A model generated the notes under the pieces. That model made no database searches and was not told the DNA's origin. It was given only the letters and a program-made list of their open reading frames with translations. The translations under genes were made by a program, and so were the position numbers. Below, piece after piece: positions 1-10,643 of a stretch of DNA of 64,000 nucleotides; position 1 is the first letter of the stretch; each line of letters starts with the position of its first letter. This stretch comes from Scopulariopsis brevicaulis (lineage: Eukaryota; Ascomycota; Sordariomycetes; Microascales; Microascaceae). Location of the stretch: assembly GCA_017657125.1 (NCBI GenBank), contig JAGFNX010000142.1, positions 1 to 64,000 of the forward strand. The letters are read 5' to 3'.

Positions 1-81
1 CCCGGCTCCGACACGGAGACGGAGACGGACGCCGCCCGAATTATTCCTCCGTCCGAATGCCGATAAGCCGCTGCTAAGCTA

Positions 82-96
82 CCCCCCCCCCCCCCC
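82..96. repeat. Poly-C tract
   Basis: An uninterrupted run of 15 cytosines lies in non-coding sequence near the left edge. It is a simple mononucleotide repeat that is likely to vary in length or to be an assembly weak point. No gene is visible around it. Confidence 0.9.
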
Positions 97-276
97 GCGA
101 GTGCCACCGCCTCAACGAGATTAAACATCTGCATCCGCCCGCATTTCCCCGTCGGGCTAACCAAGCTCGTCTGCCCTGCACATCCTGATGGAATTCGGCT
201 AGCGCGCTCGTACTCGTTCCTGTGCCCGAATCCTGTAATTACTTACGGCATTAGCTGGCCATACCGAGCTTGGGGC

Positions 277-668
277 TGGCGCAGGACGGGATGCCTGCGT
301 CGACAGTCAAACCACCTGTGGGACTAGCGGCGTGGCATCGCCGTCTTCTCGCGGTTGTCGTCTGCTTCATAGAACAGCCCACGACCAGCACATCTCGAAT
401 GCGGTATCTCCTTGATTCGTCAAAGTACAATCTCCGCTCCGAGAGCTCAAGACCGGGGACGTCAGGCGGGGGTCATCTTGCCGGTGCGGGAATGCCCGCG
501 TCGAGTCAAACGACGATGGGTGTAGCCAGCCGCGCATCGTGACAACCTGCTCGCGTTCGTCTGCCCTTTACAAACAGCCCACGACAGCGCATCTCACAGG
601 ACATTAGGCATTATAAGTGATATCAAACGTGACATTTCTCACGTCAAGTTTAATTCCCGCCCCAAGAG
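277..668. repeat. Diverged tandem duplication, two copies of about 170-190 bp
   Basis: Two adjacent stretches, about 277-446 and 478-668, share ordered blocks. These are GATGCCTGCGTCGA against AATGCCCGCGTCGA, then CAGCCCACGAC followed by an AGC-CATCTC block in each, then CGTCAAAGTACAATCTCCGC against CGTCAAGTTTAATTCCCGCC, both ending in AAGAGC or GAGAGC. In the blocks that align, most differences are C/T or G/A transitions. That is the pattern expected from repeat-induced point mutation (RIP) in filamentous ascomycetes. The copies have no long shared reading frame, so this reads as a degenerate non-coding repeat. Confidence 0.6.
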
Positions 669-1304
669 CACCACTAGTATACAAATCCCAGCCATCTAAT
701 TTTCCCTTTTAATTCGTATTAGATACCCATCCCCTTGGAGCCGCGGAAACCTCCCACATGCCCATATAAAACAGTAAACCCGTTCAAGAGGGCCCGCGAG
801 CCAAATAGAAACCTCATGGCGGAAAATCAATGGAAAGAAAAGAGGTATCAAATAAAACCCAAGTACAGTTCCCCATCTCAGAAAGCGCAAGCAATGAAAA
901 GAAGGAGGGAAAGTTGCAGGGAGCCTCGGGCCCGTATCACCCAAGGACTCGCACAAGCTAAGTAAAACAAACACGAAGCGCTCAAACAAGAAGAGATGCA
1001 TTGCTGCAGGATGCCGCCCTTTCAACAAACATACCCGAAAGGGAGAAGGAAAAAACATGAGGGAGAGGATTGAAAACGATTGGGTCTCCCCTCCGCTCCC
1101 TCCCTCTAAACAAGTCCAACAAGAACGAAACGGAACCAAAAACAAAACCTATCTTCGGGGTATAATAAAAAACGAAAAGGTCGTCCGCAAAGGAGAAATC
1201 CCAACCAAAGGATCCAAACTCCATCCATCTACCACCACCGTGTGCACGTCCGCGCATCAACACATGACAGAGAGCAAGGAAAACGAGCCGAGACAACGCT
1301 CCGA
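669..1304. other. Non-coding sequence downstream of the kinesin gene
   Basis: This stretch between the tandem repeat and the kinesin stop codon holds no recognisable gene. It is relatively A-rich on the plus strand. Part of it must be the kinesin 3' UTR and polyadenylation region, but no terminator can be placed with confidence. Confidence 0.5.
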
Positions 1305-4264
1305 TCACGCCTCGACAGGCGCGGGCGTGTACTCCGCCGCCGCCCTAGACTCAGCTGCCCTGGCCTCCGCGGCCCTCGACTCCGCCGCCGCCACCACCTG
1401 AGGATCCAGCGCCGGCACCGGCTCCGTCGGGACAGCCCCCTTGGGCCCCTCGTTCGCGATCCTTACGCTCCCGCGCGAGCTCCGAACGAGTTGCCCGCTC
1501 TCGATCCGGTCCATAATCATCTCATCCAGGATCTTCAGCTCGTCGGCGTTCTTGGTCCGCGGCTTGGCGGCAACGTACTGCGCCTGCTGTGGGCTACGCG
1601 GGGTTGCCGAGGGCGGCGGGCTAAGCGACGCGCGGGCCTCGTACCCGCTGTCCGCCGTGTCGCGCGAGCGCGCGACGCTCCGCAGCGCGGCAAGCATGCG
1701 GTCCTTGTCGTCGATGCGCGCCCTCAGCTCCGCAATCTCCGTGTCCTTGTCCTTCAGCAGCGCCGAGACGCTGTGGTCCTCGCCCACCAGGATGCCCTTG
1801 CCGGACCCCAGCCCCACCGACGTCCGCGAGGAGCTCGCCCGGCGAGCCTGCAGCAGCCGCTTCTCCAACGTCGCGATGTACCGGTTCTTGTCCGCGAGGT
1901 CCGACTGCAGCGCCTCGTTCTGCGCCGTCAGCGAGGCGTTGCCGTCGCCGGGTTCCGGGGTGCTCTGGCCGTCTTCCATCACGGACGGCTCGCCGGCCGA
2001 CCGGCGCTTGCCACCGCTTGAGCGCCGCCCGATAGTCGAGGACGCCGAGGTCATGGACGAGGTCCGGTCCAACGTCCGGACACTGTTTGAAGCAGCGAGG
2101 GACGACCGCGTCGACATCTGCGAGAACCGCGAGTTGATCCCGAGAGAGCTGTACGAGCCACTCCGGTTCACGCCGCTGGACTTGGAGCTGAGGATGAGGC
2201 GGTTGAGGTGGTCGATACGCTCTTTCAGAGCGGTCCGCGCCAGCTGCATCTCCAGGAGTTGCTCCTCGTGCCGCTGCGACGCCTCCAAGTCCTTGGCCCG
2301 CTCCTCGTTGTGGATGCGCGCCTTCTCCTCATCCGTCAGCTCTGTGGGCAGGCTGTCCTTGTCCTTTCCCTTCTTCTCCAGCTGGGCTCGCAGCTCCTGG
2401 ATCTCCAGCCTATACCGCTCGAGTAGCACTCTCGCGCCCCCTTCGCCGCCCGCGCCTAGCGCCTCCTCCGCGCGCTTGGCGTGGCTGACGATGTTGTTCT
2501 TCGCTCGCGCGGCGAACTTGAGCGTATTGAGCGTCTCCGTTGCGTGTGTGTTCGCGGCGGCGGCAGTGCCAGCACTCCCCGTCTGAATCGTGCACAGGAT
2601 ACTGACCAGGGAGCCACCAGACAGCGCGCCTTGCAACAAGCGAGTAAGCTTGCTGTCGCGGTAGGGAAGATGCTTCCCTTCCTTGTCGGCTAGCTTCCCG
2701 TCCTTGGACTTGCTGTCCGACAGCTTCGCAATGACATTCCCGAGCGTCAACAAGCTCTTGTTGATGTGAGATCCCTCCGTCCGACGTTCCTTCGTTTCAG
2801 CAGCCTTCTCGGAACCAGCCAAGTCGATCAAGCTCAGGGTCGAGACCCGGACTCCACCCGGCAGCAGCGCCCCGCGTTTGCTTGCGCCAGCATTCCCCGG
2901 TGAGCGCTCTCGGCTCTCGACGACAATCTGGACGACGGCGTGACTTCGGGAACTCCTGGCGTTGAACTGGGTGCTCGCCGTCCTCCTTGCCTGATCTCCG
3001 CGGGCTATCACACGGAGCAGTTGTGTCGGACTCTGCACAATCTCCTCCTTCAGCGGGAAGGCATACACGCCGCGCTTACTATCCTCCCGTAGCTTGATCT
3101 CGTCTTGCGGCCCACCACCGGTTCCACCGTTGGCAGGCATGCTGAGCAGGTCGTGGATCTTCTCGTTGTAGATTTCGAGGTAGCTGACACGGAGTAGGAA
3201 CTCGCGCGATGGCGTTTCCCGAATGTAAGAGAAGATATCGGTAATCGCGAGGGGAATCACACCGGGAGAAGACGCGGTGCCCTGCATCGAGAAGGTCTTT
3301 CCAGTACCCGTCATACCGTACGCAAAGACAGTTCCGTGGTAGCCCTCCATCACCCTGCGTACGAGTCGTTTCGCAATGCTGTCGTATACTCTTGAGTTGT
3401 TGTCGCTCGTGGAAAAGACGTTGTCTGGCACCTTGTTAGCCGAATTTACCCTTCGCAGAATCACTTCCTGTCCAACTCACCATAATAGTAATCACCGCTA
3501 TCCTTTCCATGATGCGAGATTTGAGACCTCTTCGGCTCAACTGACCAATCACGAGGATTGTCGTTTCCCGTCGGATCGGGCCGTACCCTCACGCTCACAA
3601 CCACGTTGCCCTTCCCGTCGAATTTACACTTCTCTTGTCCGGCATCACCCGATGACGCGGGTCTTGTGTCGCCGTTGGGATCGGTCGGGTCGTCATAGGT
3701 CGTCGCAGAGGTCGAGTATGAGTCCTGGGCAGACGAGCTCCTGCTTTGCGGGGGTGATGAGACACTGATGAGGCCATCTGACATCCTGAGCCCGGCCCCG
3801 GCCGCCACTGACTTCCCCTCGCCGCTGCCATTCAGCAAACTAGGCGTAGAGCCGCCCAGGTTAAACGTCGATTGTGTCGTGGCCTTCGATCGTCGGAGCG
3901 AGCTCGATTGTCGCGTCGGTTCGGCGGCTAGAGGACTGGGCGGGAGGCTACTTGCGCGGCCGGGCGGCTGGGGGAAAGAGTTGATGCTGACGGATTTTCT
4001 GAGCGTCTTTGGTCCGGGGGTTGCGGGGGCAAGGCGCGATTGGGGTAACGCAGATGCCGGCCCGGGTGACGTGGGAGCAGTTGTGTAAGCGTTTGATGGA
4101 GCACGAAGCCCGCTACTCCTCGGCGTGCTCGCGGCGGACTTTGACGGCGTAGCTAGCGATAGGTTGCCGGTGCTCTTCCGCGTCTTCGCGACGGGGAGGG
4201 CTGGGAGTGCGGCATTCGGAGGCCCATTGGACGGGCGCGACGGGCGCGGCAGCGCGGTGGACAT
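1305..4264 (-). CDS. kipA: Kinesin-7 family motor protein, KipA/Kip2-like
   Basis: A plus-end-directed microtubule motor of the KipA/Kip2/Tea2 type, which carries polarity factors along microtubules to the cell tip. There are two exons, 4264-3481 and 3424-1305, with a 56-nt intron (GTGAGT donor, GGCTAAC branch). The join restores the motor-core string YYYDNVF and gives 967 aa. Residues 1-215 are a Ser/Pro/Arg-rich disordered tail. The motor starts at about 220 (VVVSVRVRPD), with the P-loop GMTGTGKT at 298-305, switch I SSRSHA and switch II LIDLAGSE. Coiled-coil segments and a Ser-rich linker follow. An N-terminal motor after a basic tail matches KipA. ATG 4264 is the only upstream start in frame. 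The family call is firm; the symbol follows Aspergillus usage. Confidence 0.93.
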
Positions 4265-7200
4265 GGTGGGCGAAGTGAGTTGCTGGGATTCGGAGGTGTG
4301 GTAGGAAATTCCGGTAGGCCGCCAACTGAGACAAGAAGGCTCAGGAGTTCGGTTGTTCCGTGAGCTCAGACGCCTGCGTGCTTATCCATTAATGACGGGG
4401 GAGGTAGGTTGTAGGCTTGAGCGGATGGACCAAATGTCAAACTTGGAATGGTCTCTGGAGCACAACCAAGCAGAACAGAAGTCTTCGCCGAAGATCAAGG
4501 TGTGGCGTTAGTCCCGAGTGTTTGGGGATCGCCCGGACGGTAGTGAAACGTTGTTATGCGAAAGGCAATATGTGCACTCTTATCGCTGCGCAGTCGAGGG
4601 GCTTTTGGCCAGAGACGCTCAGCGATCGACCAGCCGATTCCCTATCGAGTCAAGAGATCGCAGTCTGGTAGTTGGATCTTTGGGAGACGAGACGGTGTCA
4701 CCACGGTCGGCAGCGAGAATCGTTTATCCAAGTCCGGTAGTATCGCCGTGTCGCAGAGGCTCTTGTCCTCCCCGGGCTCCGGTCGTGTTCGAAACCTGTC
4801 TTGAGTGAGAGGAGAAAGGAACCGATCAAAGCAAGCAGGAAGCGTAAATTGATCGAGGGAGGTCGTTATAGCGGGTGGGGATTCGTCGGGTAGAATGGTG
4901 CAGTCGCCGGTCGCAATCGGGATCGGACGATGTGGTTCGTTCGCTGTGGGCTGGCTGGATTCGGGTTCAAAGGAAGAAGCAAGTTGGGGTCCAGATGCCG
5001 CAAGGAATGTGAAGCGTGATCGGGATGAGTAAACGGGAGGTGCTAGAGCTCAACTCCAGCTCGGCAATCGCGCGCGCGGAGGAGACCGAGACCAGCGCGG
5101 TGGAATGGAGGGAAACGCTGGTAAGCGGGAAAGGCGTCGACAAGTCGTATAGACGCTCTCGTACCGGCCGCAACGAAAAGATCGGAAGGAAAGGAGTGGC
5201 GGTTGCTTCTTCCCAGATTCAGCGCGCGAGGTGTCTCGAGGGTCGAGGTTAGGCAGAGGAGGCCAGGAGAGAGAGGTAGGAGGGAATCGACGATCCCGGC
5301 AAGAGCAATAGGGTCGGGCCTGGGTGGGCTGTTTGCTGATACGTCCGCAGCTGCCGGGGTCGAGTGGGATTAATAGTATTGGTGGACAAAGGAGGCGACA
5401 AGGTGCAAAGTGAAGTGCCCTGGTCCGGCATGGGGATGTTGATTTGTGCTGAACACGAGGGGAGACTTTGCTCTCGTCGGGGTCTTGGTACCGAAAACAG
5501 ACGACCCTCTAAAGGTACTTGGCGCTCTTAATATGGTTTGTAACCACACTGTTCTGCTAGCTTGACATTCCTCGAGAGTGGGTCGGCAAGCATCTCAAGG
5601 ATCATCCAACGAGGTTGTTTCTTGATGCTTCAATAGATAGAGTGGCTGGTAATAGTCTTTACCTTCAGTTCCCAGCATCTCTGACCGCTCCTCTAAGCAA
5701 CCTTGCCATATCATCAGGCGACAAAGGGCCCCGAGAAGATAGATTTGCCCAGCGCCGTACAGTAATTTTCATGAGCCAACCACACGATGCGGAGGAAGTA
5801 TGCAGCTAGTAGTGCCATCGCAAAGTACCTCCGGCAACCTAAGGTGCTCCGGCGGGTCCAATCCGCGGGGAGAGCCACAAGCCCACAGCGCGAACCAAGT
5901 AGGCCAAGATGACCAGATGCATGCAGGCATCGGTTTGAAAGAGGGATCTGCAGGTCAAATTCATTATCGTTCCCTCATGATGCCCGCGAGCCGGCCGGGG
6001 CCACGCTAATGTGCTCTTCGCAACCCTGCACAAAACGGGCGTAGGAGCTGTCCCGGCAGGCTCTCGCAGGGTGCCATTCAGCATTACCGGCGTCCTCCCC
6101 CCCGATCCATGGGCCATCACGCCTGTGTGTCCACTGTGGAATGCAATGCACCAAGCCCACTCCCCCCTCGGCTGCAGGTGCCATCTCCGGCACGCCTTTC
6201 TTCAGCCACCACCCCCAAAAGAGAGCAACAATTATTGAATTTTTCCTTCGCGAAGGCTTCTCCCGTGAAACAAAGTAGCCTGTCAACCTAGCCGCCACCG
6301 TTCCCCACGCTCGAAACAGGGCGCGTGGTCCAGTCGCACGCGAGGTCCACGCCTCCGAAAGTCAAAATGATGGGGGGAACGTGTTCTCGGCGAAAGTCAA
6401 GCTTGTGGTGGAAACGGGGAATGGAGATCCTTTGGCGCGCTCGATAGGAGAATTTCGGCCGCCGCGCTGCACTAACGGGGTTGCTCGGGAGTCGTCACAC
6501 AGGGGCTTTGCCCCTTCTGGCGTTTGCGTCGTTCCTGGAGTGGCAGGGAGCTAATTGGGATACATCCAGGTACGAACCTATACTCGGGACGCGGGCGAAG
6601 CGTTCGTGTACCCTGCCGTACCCGCGCCCTTTGCGGCCAATTTACGCCACCTCCATCACATGAATCGCCCCACGTCGTCCGACTCGGGAGCAACCTCGAC
6701 TAGCCAAAGCCCCAAGCCCCTTTCTAACGCCAGCGCTAATCGTTGCTCCTGTCAACCCGAGGTCCAGCTCCACCACGGCCGCCATTGTCGTCCGCCCCCG
6801 AGGCCAGCACCCCCGAACAATTGGCCACCATCTCCCCCCGGATCCCATCACCAGCAACTACCACACAGTAAGCAAGCCCGTTCGCGACCGCAGCCATTCA
6901 AGCCTCGAGTCGCGGTCGCGAGCAAGGGTTCGCGTCATCACGCCGCAATCTCCCCGGCACCACAACCGGACCTCGAGACCCAACGGTTGGCTCAGGGTCC
7001 GGTTCTGCAGGCTGGAAGCCCGTGCACGCGTCGGCCTGCAGGGAAAGGAGATGAGGGGCCCTCTCTTTAGGAATAGGAGGTGGGCGGGATCCCTGCTCGG
7101 ACCCAGACAATCCCCCGGCCCCCTGGGTCGTGCAGTCGAGATTCCCGGCTATGCAGCTTGTACCTGGCTGGCGTTGCATTCCTTCGTCTGTCCGCGATCC

Positions 7201-9470
7201 GTGTGCTCCGTCCCGAGTATTTTCGCGTCTGGGACGCTGTGGCACACTCCAGACGATGCAAAAGGCTCGAAATGCCAAGTAGCATTACTCGTACGAGGTA
7301 TACTAACGTTCAAGCACTGGACAATACCCGGATTTTCACCCGCAACCTCTGGTCATAGCCGAGCCGTCCCGTCTCGTGTCATGGCCCGCGATATCCCTCG
7401 TGTAAGTGTTAAGCAATCACTCTGCAACTCAAGCGACCGTCGGTGGACGGCTGGAAAAGAGAGCAATTGGTCCATTCATCTTGACCCACATTCACCGTCC
7501 GAGCCTAGACCCAACTCGACAGAATTCCGCAGACCAACAGCACGCACCACGCACCAATGCACCACCCCGCCCCGGCGATCCAGGCCCCGAATCATCCGCA
7601 GCACCGCCGATCCCTTCGGGTCTAATGCGCCTCCCCTTGGGCCCCTCTGCACTCCCGTCCCCCCGGTTCCCGACCACCGCTCTCATCCGTCCCAGCCCGG
7701 CTTCCCGGCTTCGGTACGTGATCTTCGCCCCTTGCCGGAGAACTCCTGCGCAGCGCGGACACGTGGGTGTGCGACCCGGTCGGCGCTTCTGCGAGTAATG
7801 CGGAAGACCGCGGGGTCGCGTGGACGGAACGTGGGATCCCGGGGGTCCGGCGGTCCGATGGGGTTGCACGGGTGCCCGTACCTCGTGTGACGCCGGGGCT
7901 GGCCCGGAAGTGTTTTTAGATGTCCGGTTCCGCTGCGAGTGTCTTACACAGCCGATCTCTCGGTGTTTCTGCACGTCGCTCCCCCGAGGTAGACGAGTGT
8001 TCCGCACTGACGTCTTTGATCATATTTCACATCTTCCCATGACGCACTCTGCAGGGCAGCACCTCCACGAAAGTGCCAATATTGAAACGCTTACCCAACA
8101 TCCGACTCGACACTTCGAACGCGTGTCGTCATTCTCAGATGTTCGCAAAAGCAGCGGACACCCCTTGTAGCTGCAGTGGGCTTGCATAGGCTTACCGGGT
8201 AACCCCAGCCCTCCCTGGAGCGGCACTTGCTCCGAGATGGCGGAAAAGGATGCATCCGGGCCCTCCTCCATGCATACAGGCCCGAGGGCGCATGCAAGCA
8301 GGCACATTGTCGAACATTGGATGTAGCATACGTCACTATCGCAGCATCCATCCTATGAGACGGTGGCTTGAATCAAGGCCATATATCGCCACTCGGGTCT
8401 CAGCATCAGGCTGTCATCCAAGGAAAACGGAGCCGTTGCACGCCCTTCGTCGAGTTACAGTGGTGATGAGCTGTTGGAGGTGCCGCATTACGGAGCATGC
8501 TTTTAGCAAGGCCAGCCGGTGACTGTCTTATCCCGCGTGGCTTGCATGGCTCCTCCCTCTTGGCGCTCTTACACCACACCACCACACCTAAAAAAGAAAA
8601 AAAGCAAGAGCTCTGTAAACCGCAAAAAGCTAGAAGAAAAGAGAAAAGGAAAGAAGGGACCCACGGCCCGGGGTCGGCCCGGCACCGCGCGAAACTAGAA
8701 TCCGAAACATAGGCCCAACAAACGGCCAAACCCAATCGCCCCAAGTTTGAGCCCTCCCTCTCCGCGCTTAACGCCACAACCGGGCCCGCTTGCTCGCGGC
8801 AGCCAGTCGTTGACAGCGGCAGGTCTCGGGCGTACACCGGGGCGGGGAAGTCGACACGCGGAAGGGCAGGCTAGGGTTTCGGGGCGAGGAAAGAAGGCTA
8901 GAAATGCGAATGGCTGAGAAAGTCTCGCCGGAAGAGAGAGAGCCGAGAGCGTTCCGTGTTGGTCGGTCGGTTTCCGTGTGAGGGCCGAAAAGCAGGGCTT
9001 CTGATACAGGCCCGAGCCTCAGAGCGCGTTTGGTAGGGATCCGGGTTGTTCGGCACCTGCTGGCCCTTGGCCGTGTCCCGTCCCGCGGGTTCCCCATGAT
9101 ACCATCCGCCCTATGAGCTCTGGCTCGTGGGAAGATCATGGTGCTCGGCGTATTCCTGGGAGAGAGCACGGGCTCCGAGATTGCGTCGACTGCTCAGCTT
9201 CCGATGAGGTCAGCGAAACGCATCGTCATCAAGGAGGCTGTCCCGTGAAATATCGAAGCTGAACATCTTCGACTCCCTACAGATGTCACTGGCGGCCGTC
9301 TGACGATTCGTCTCAAGAAAGTCGTACCCGTGGTAGATTATATATACACATCTAGACAGGGCCGCAGTGATCCCAAGCGCCCTCCGTACGATTCCAAGAC
9401 CCAACCCAGAAACTCCGTCCATGTCCCCAGAACACCTAACCAAATCAGCCCAGTAACAAGAAAACCACCC
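4265..9470. other. Gene-poor block, about 5.2 kb
   Basis: No conserved protein, RNA gene or repeat family is recognisable here. Reading frames are short, lack coding character on both strands and carry no recognised motif. The part next to 4264 must include the kinesin promoter and 5' UTR. The part near 9470 must include the 3' UTR of the STK19-domain gene. The middle could hold an unannotated non-coding transcript, but nothing in the sequence shows it. Confidence 0.5.
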
Positions 9471-10643
9471 TTACAAACTCCTCACCCCCCTGCCCACACT
9501 CCCCGTCTCAAACACCTCCACCACACCCGCCCCAACCGCCTCCCCAAGCACCCACTCAAACTTCAAACCCCAGTGCTCCCTCCACTTCCTCGTCCTCCCC
9601 GGCAGCACACCCGAGAACCCCGCGCCGGCCCGCCGCCTCCCCCCCAGCCCGCCGTCCCACGCCTCCCGCAGGGCATCCTCGGGCATCTCGCGGAAGGCGG
9701 AGCGCTGCTCGAGGAGGCGGGAGAGATGGTCCAGCGCGGCCTTGAGGAGCTTTATGAAGGCGCCGTTGTTGGGGACCGAGATGCTGAGGGTTTCGTTTGT
9801 GGGGCGGGGCGAGGAGGAGGGCGTGCCGGAGCCGGAGACCATCTGCGCGGCGCCGCCCCCGACGGCGTCTAGGCTTCCCGTTGGCGCCATCGCGAGGTGT
9901 TCCAGCGTTCTGCTCGTGCCGAGGAGGCCTGTTGGGCGTCCGCCTCCCCTCATAACGCCGCCGGCATCCACGGCAGAGGACGTGAGGAAGCCGGCCTTGA
10001 CGAGGACGTCGACCTGCCCCCTCTCCAGTCCCTCGGCCCCCATCTCTCCCCTAACAAACCGCTCATACGCCGCTCTGGTCCCTTCGTCCACACCCGCCCT
10101 CCGCACCATGCCCACCAGATCCCCCACCTCCACCACCGCCTCGCTCCGGCCCCTCACAACAATCCTCCTCACAATCCCCTCCTCCACCAGTCCCGCCACC
10201 TCCCTCTCCACCCTACTCGGCGACGCCATCAAGACCGCCTGCAGGTGCGCGACCGTCACGACGGGCGGTATCGTGAGCCGGTAGTTCAGCACCTCGGACA
10301 CCCGCGCGGACGCCATGCCCGTCCGGCGGTCCGGCATCGGCGTCCACATGCGGCCCCGGATGAAGCGCATGGCCTGCACCACGTCGCTGAGGTGCAGGTC
10401 CGTCACGAGCGCGCGGACGAGGCCGTGGTCGTCGAGGTGGTCCTGGAAGTAGTCCTCGTCTTCCTCCGCGGGGTCGTCGTCGGCGCCTGGGTTGTCCGGT
10501 TGTCCTCCTTTAGGGGCGGAGGACTTCCGCTTGCTAGGGGAGGCGCGGGGACTCTGTGAGGTGCTTGGTTTGGAGGGCTTCTTCACTCGGCTGGGGCTCG
10601 TGAGACCCAGGATGGAGTGGAGGCTCTTCTTGGCCTTTGGCAT
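9471..10643 (-). CDS. STK19 (winged-helix) domain protein
   Basis: A 390-aa intronless protein of the family annotated as serine-threonine protein kinase 19. Despite the name, no kinase motifs (no VAIK, HRD or DFG) are visible. Recent work on human STK19 describes winged-helix DNA binding and a role in transcription-coupled repair. Residues 1-75 are a basic and then acidic, disordered leader (Ser/Pro/Lys, then a DDDPAEEDED stretch). The conserved part starts at about 80 and includes LVRALVTDLHLSDVVQAMRF, the hallmark RGRMWTPMPDRRTG and helical winged-helix-like segments towards the C-terminus. ATG 10643 (MPKAKKSLHSILGL) was chosen because the open frame upstream contains only a GTG. A nuclear DNA-repair role is inferred from the family. 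Confidence 0.8.
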   Translation of the reverse strand: MPKAKKSLHSILGLTSPSRVKKPSKPSTSQSPRASPSKRKSSAPKGGQPDNPGADDDPAEEDEDYFQDHLDDHGLVRALVTDLHLSDVVQAMRFIRGRMWTPMPDRRTGMASARVSEVLNYRLTIPPVVTVAHLQAVLMASPSRVEREVAGLVEEGIVRRIVVRGRSEAVVEVGDLVGMVRRAGVDEGTRAAYERFVRGEMGAEGLERGQVDVLVKAGFLTSSAVDAGGVMRGGGRPTGLLGTSRTLEHLAMAPTGSLDAVGGGAAQMVSGSGTPSSSPRPTNETLSISVPNNGAFIKLLKAALDHLSRLLEQRSAFREMPEDALREAWDGGLGGRRRAGAGFSGVLPGRTRKWREHWGLKFEWVLGEAVGAGVVEVFETGSVGRGVRSL

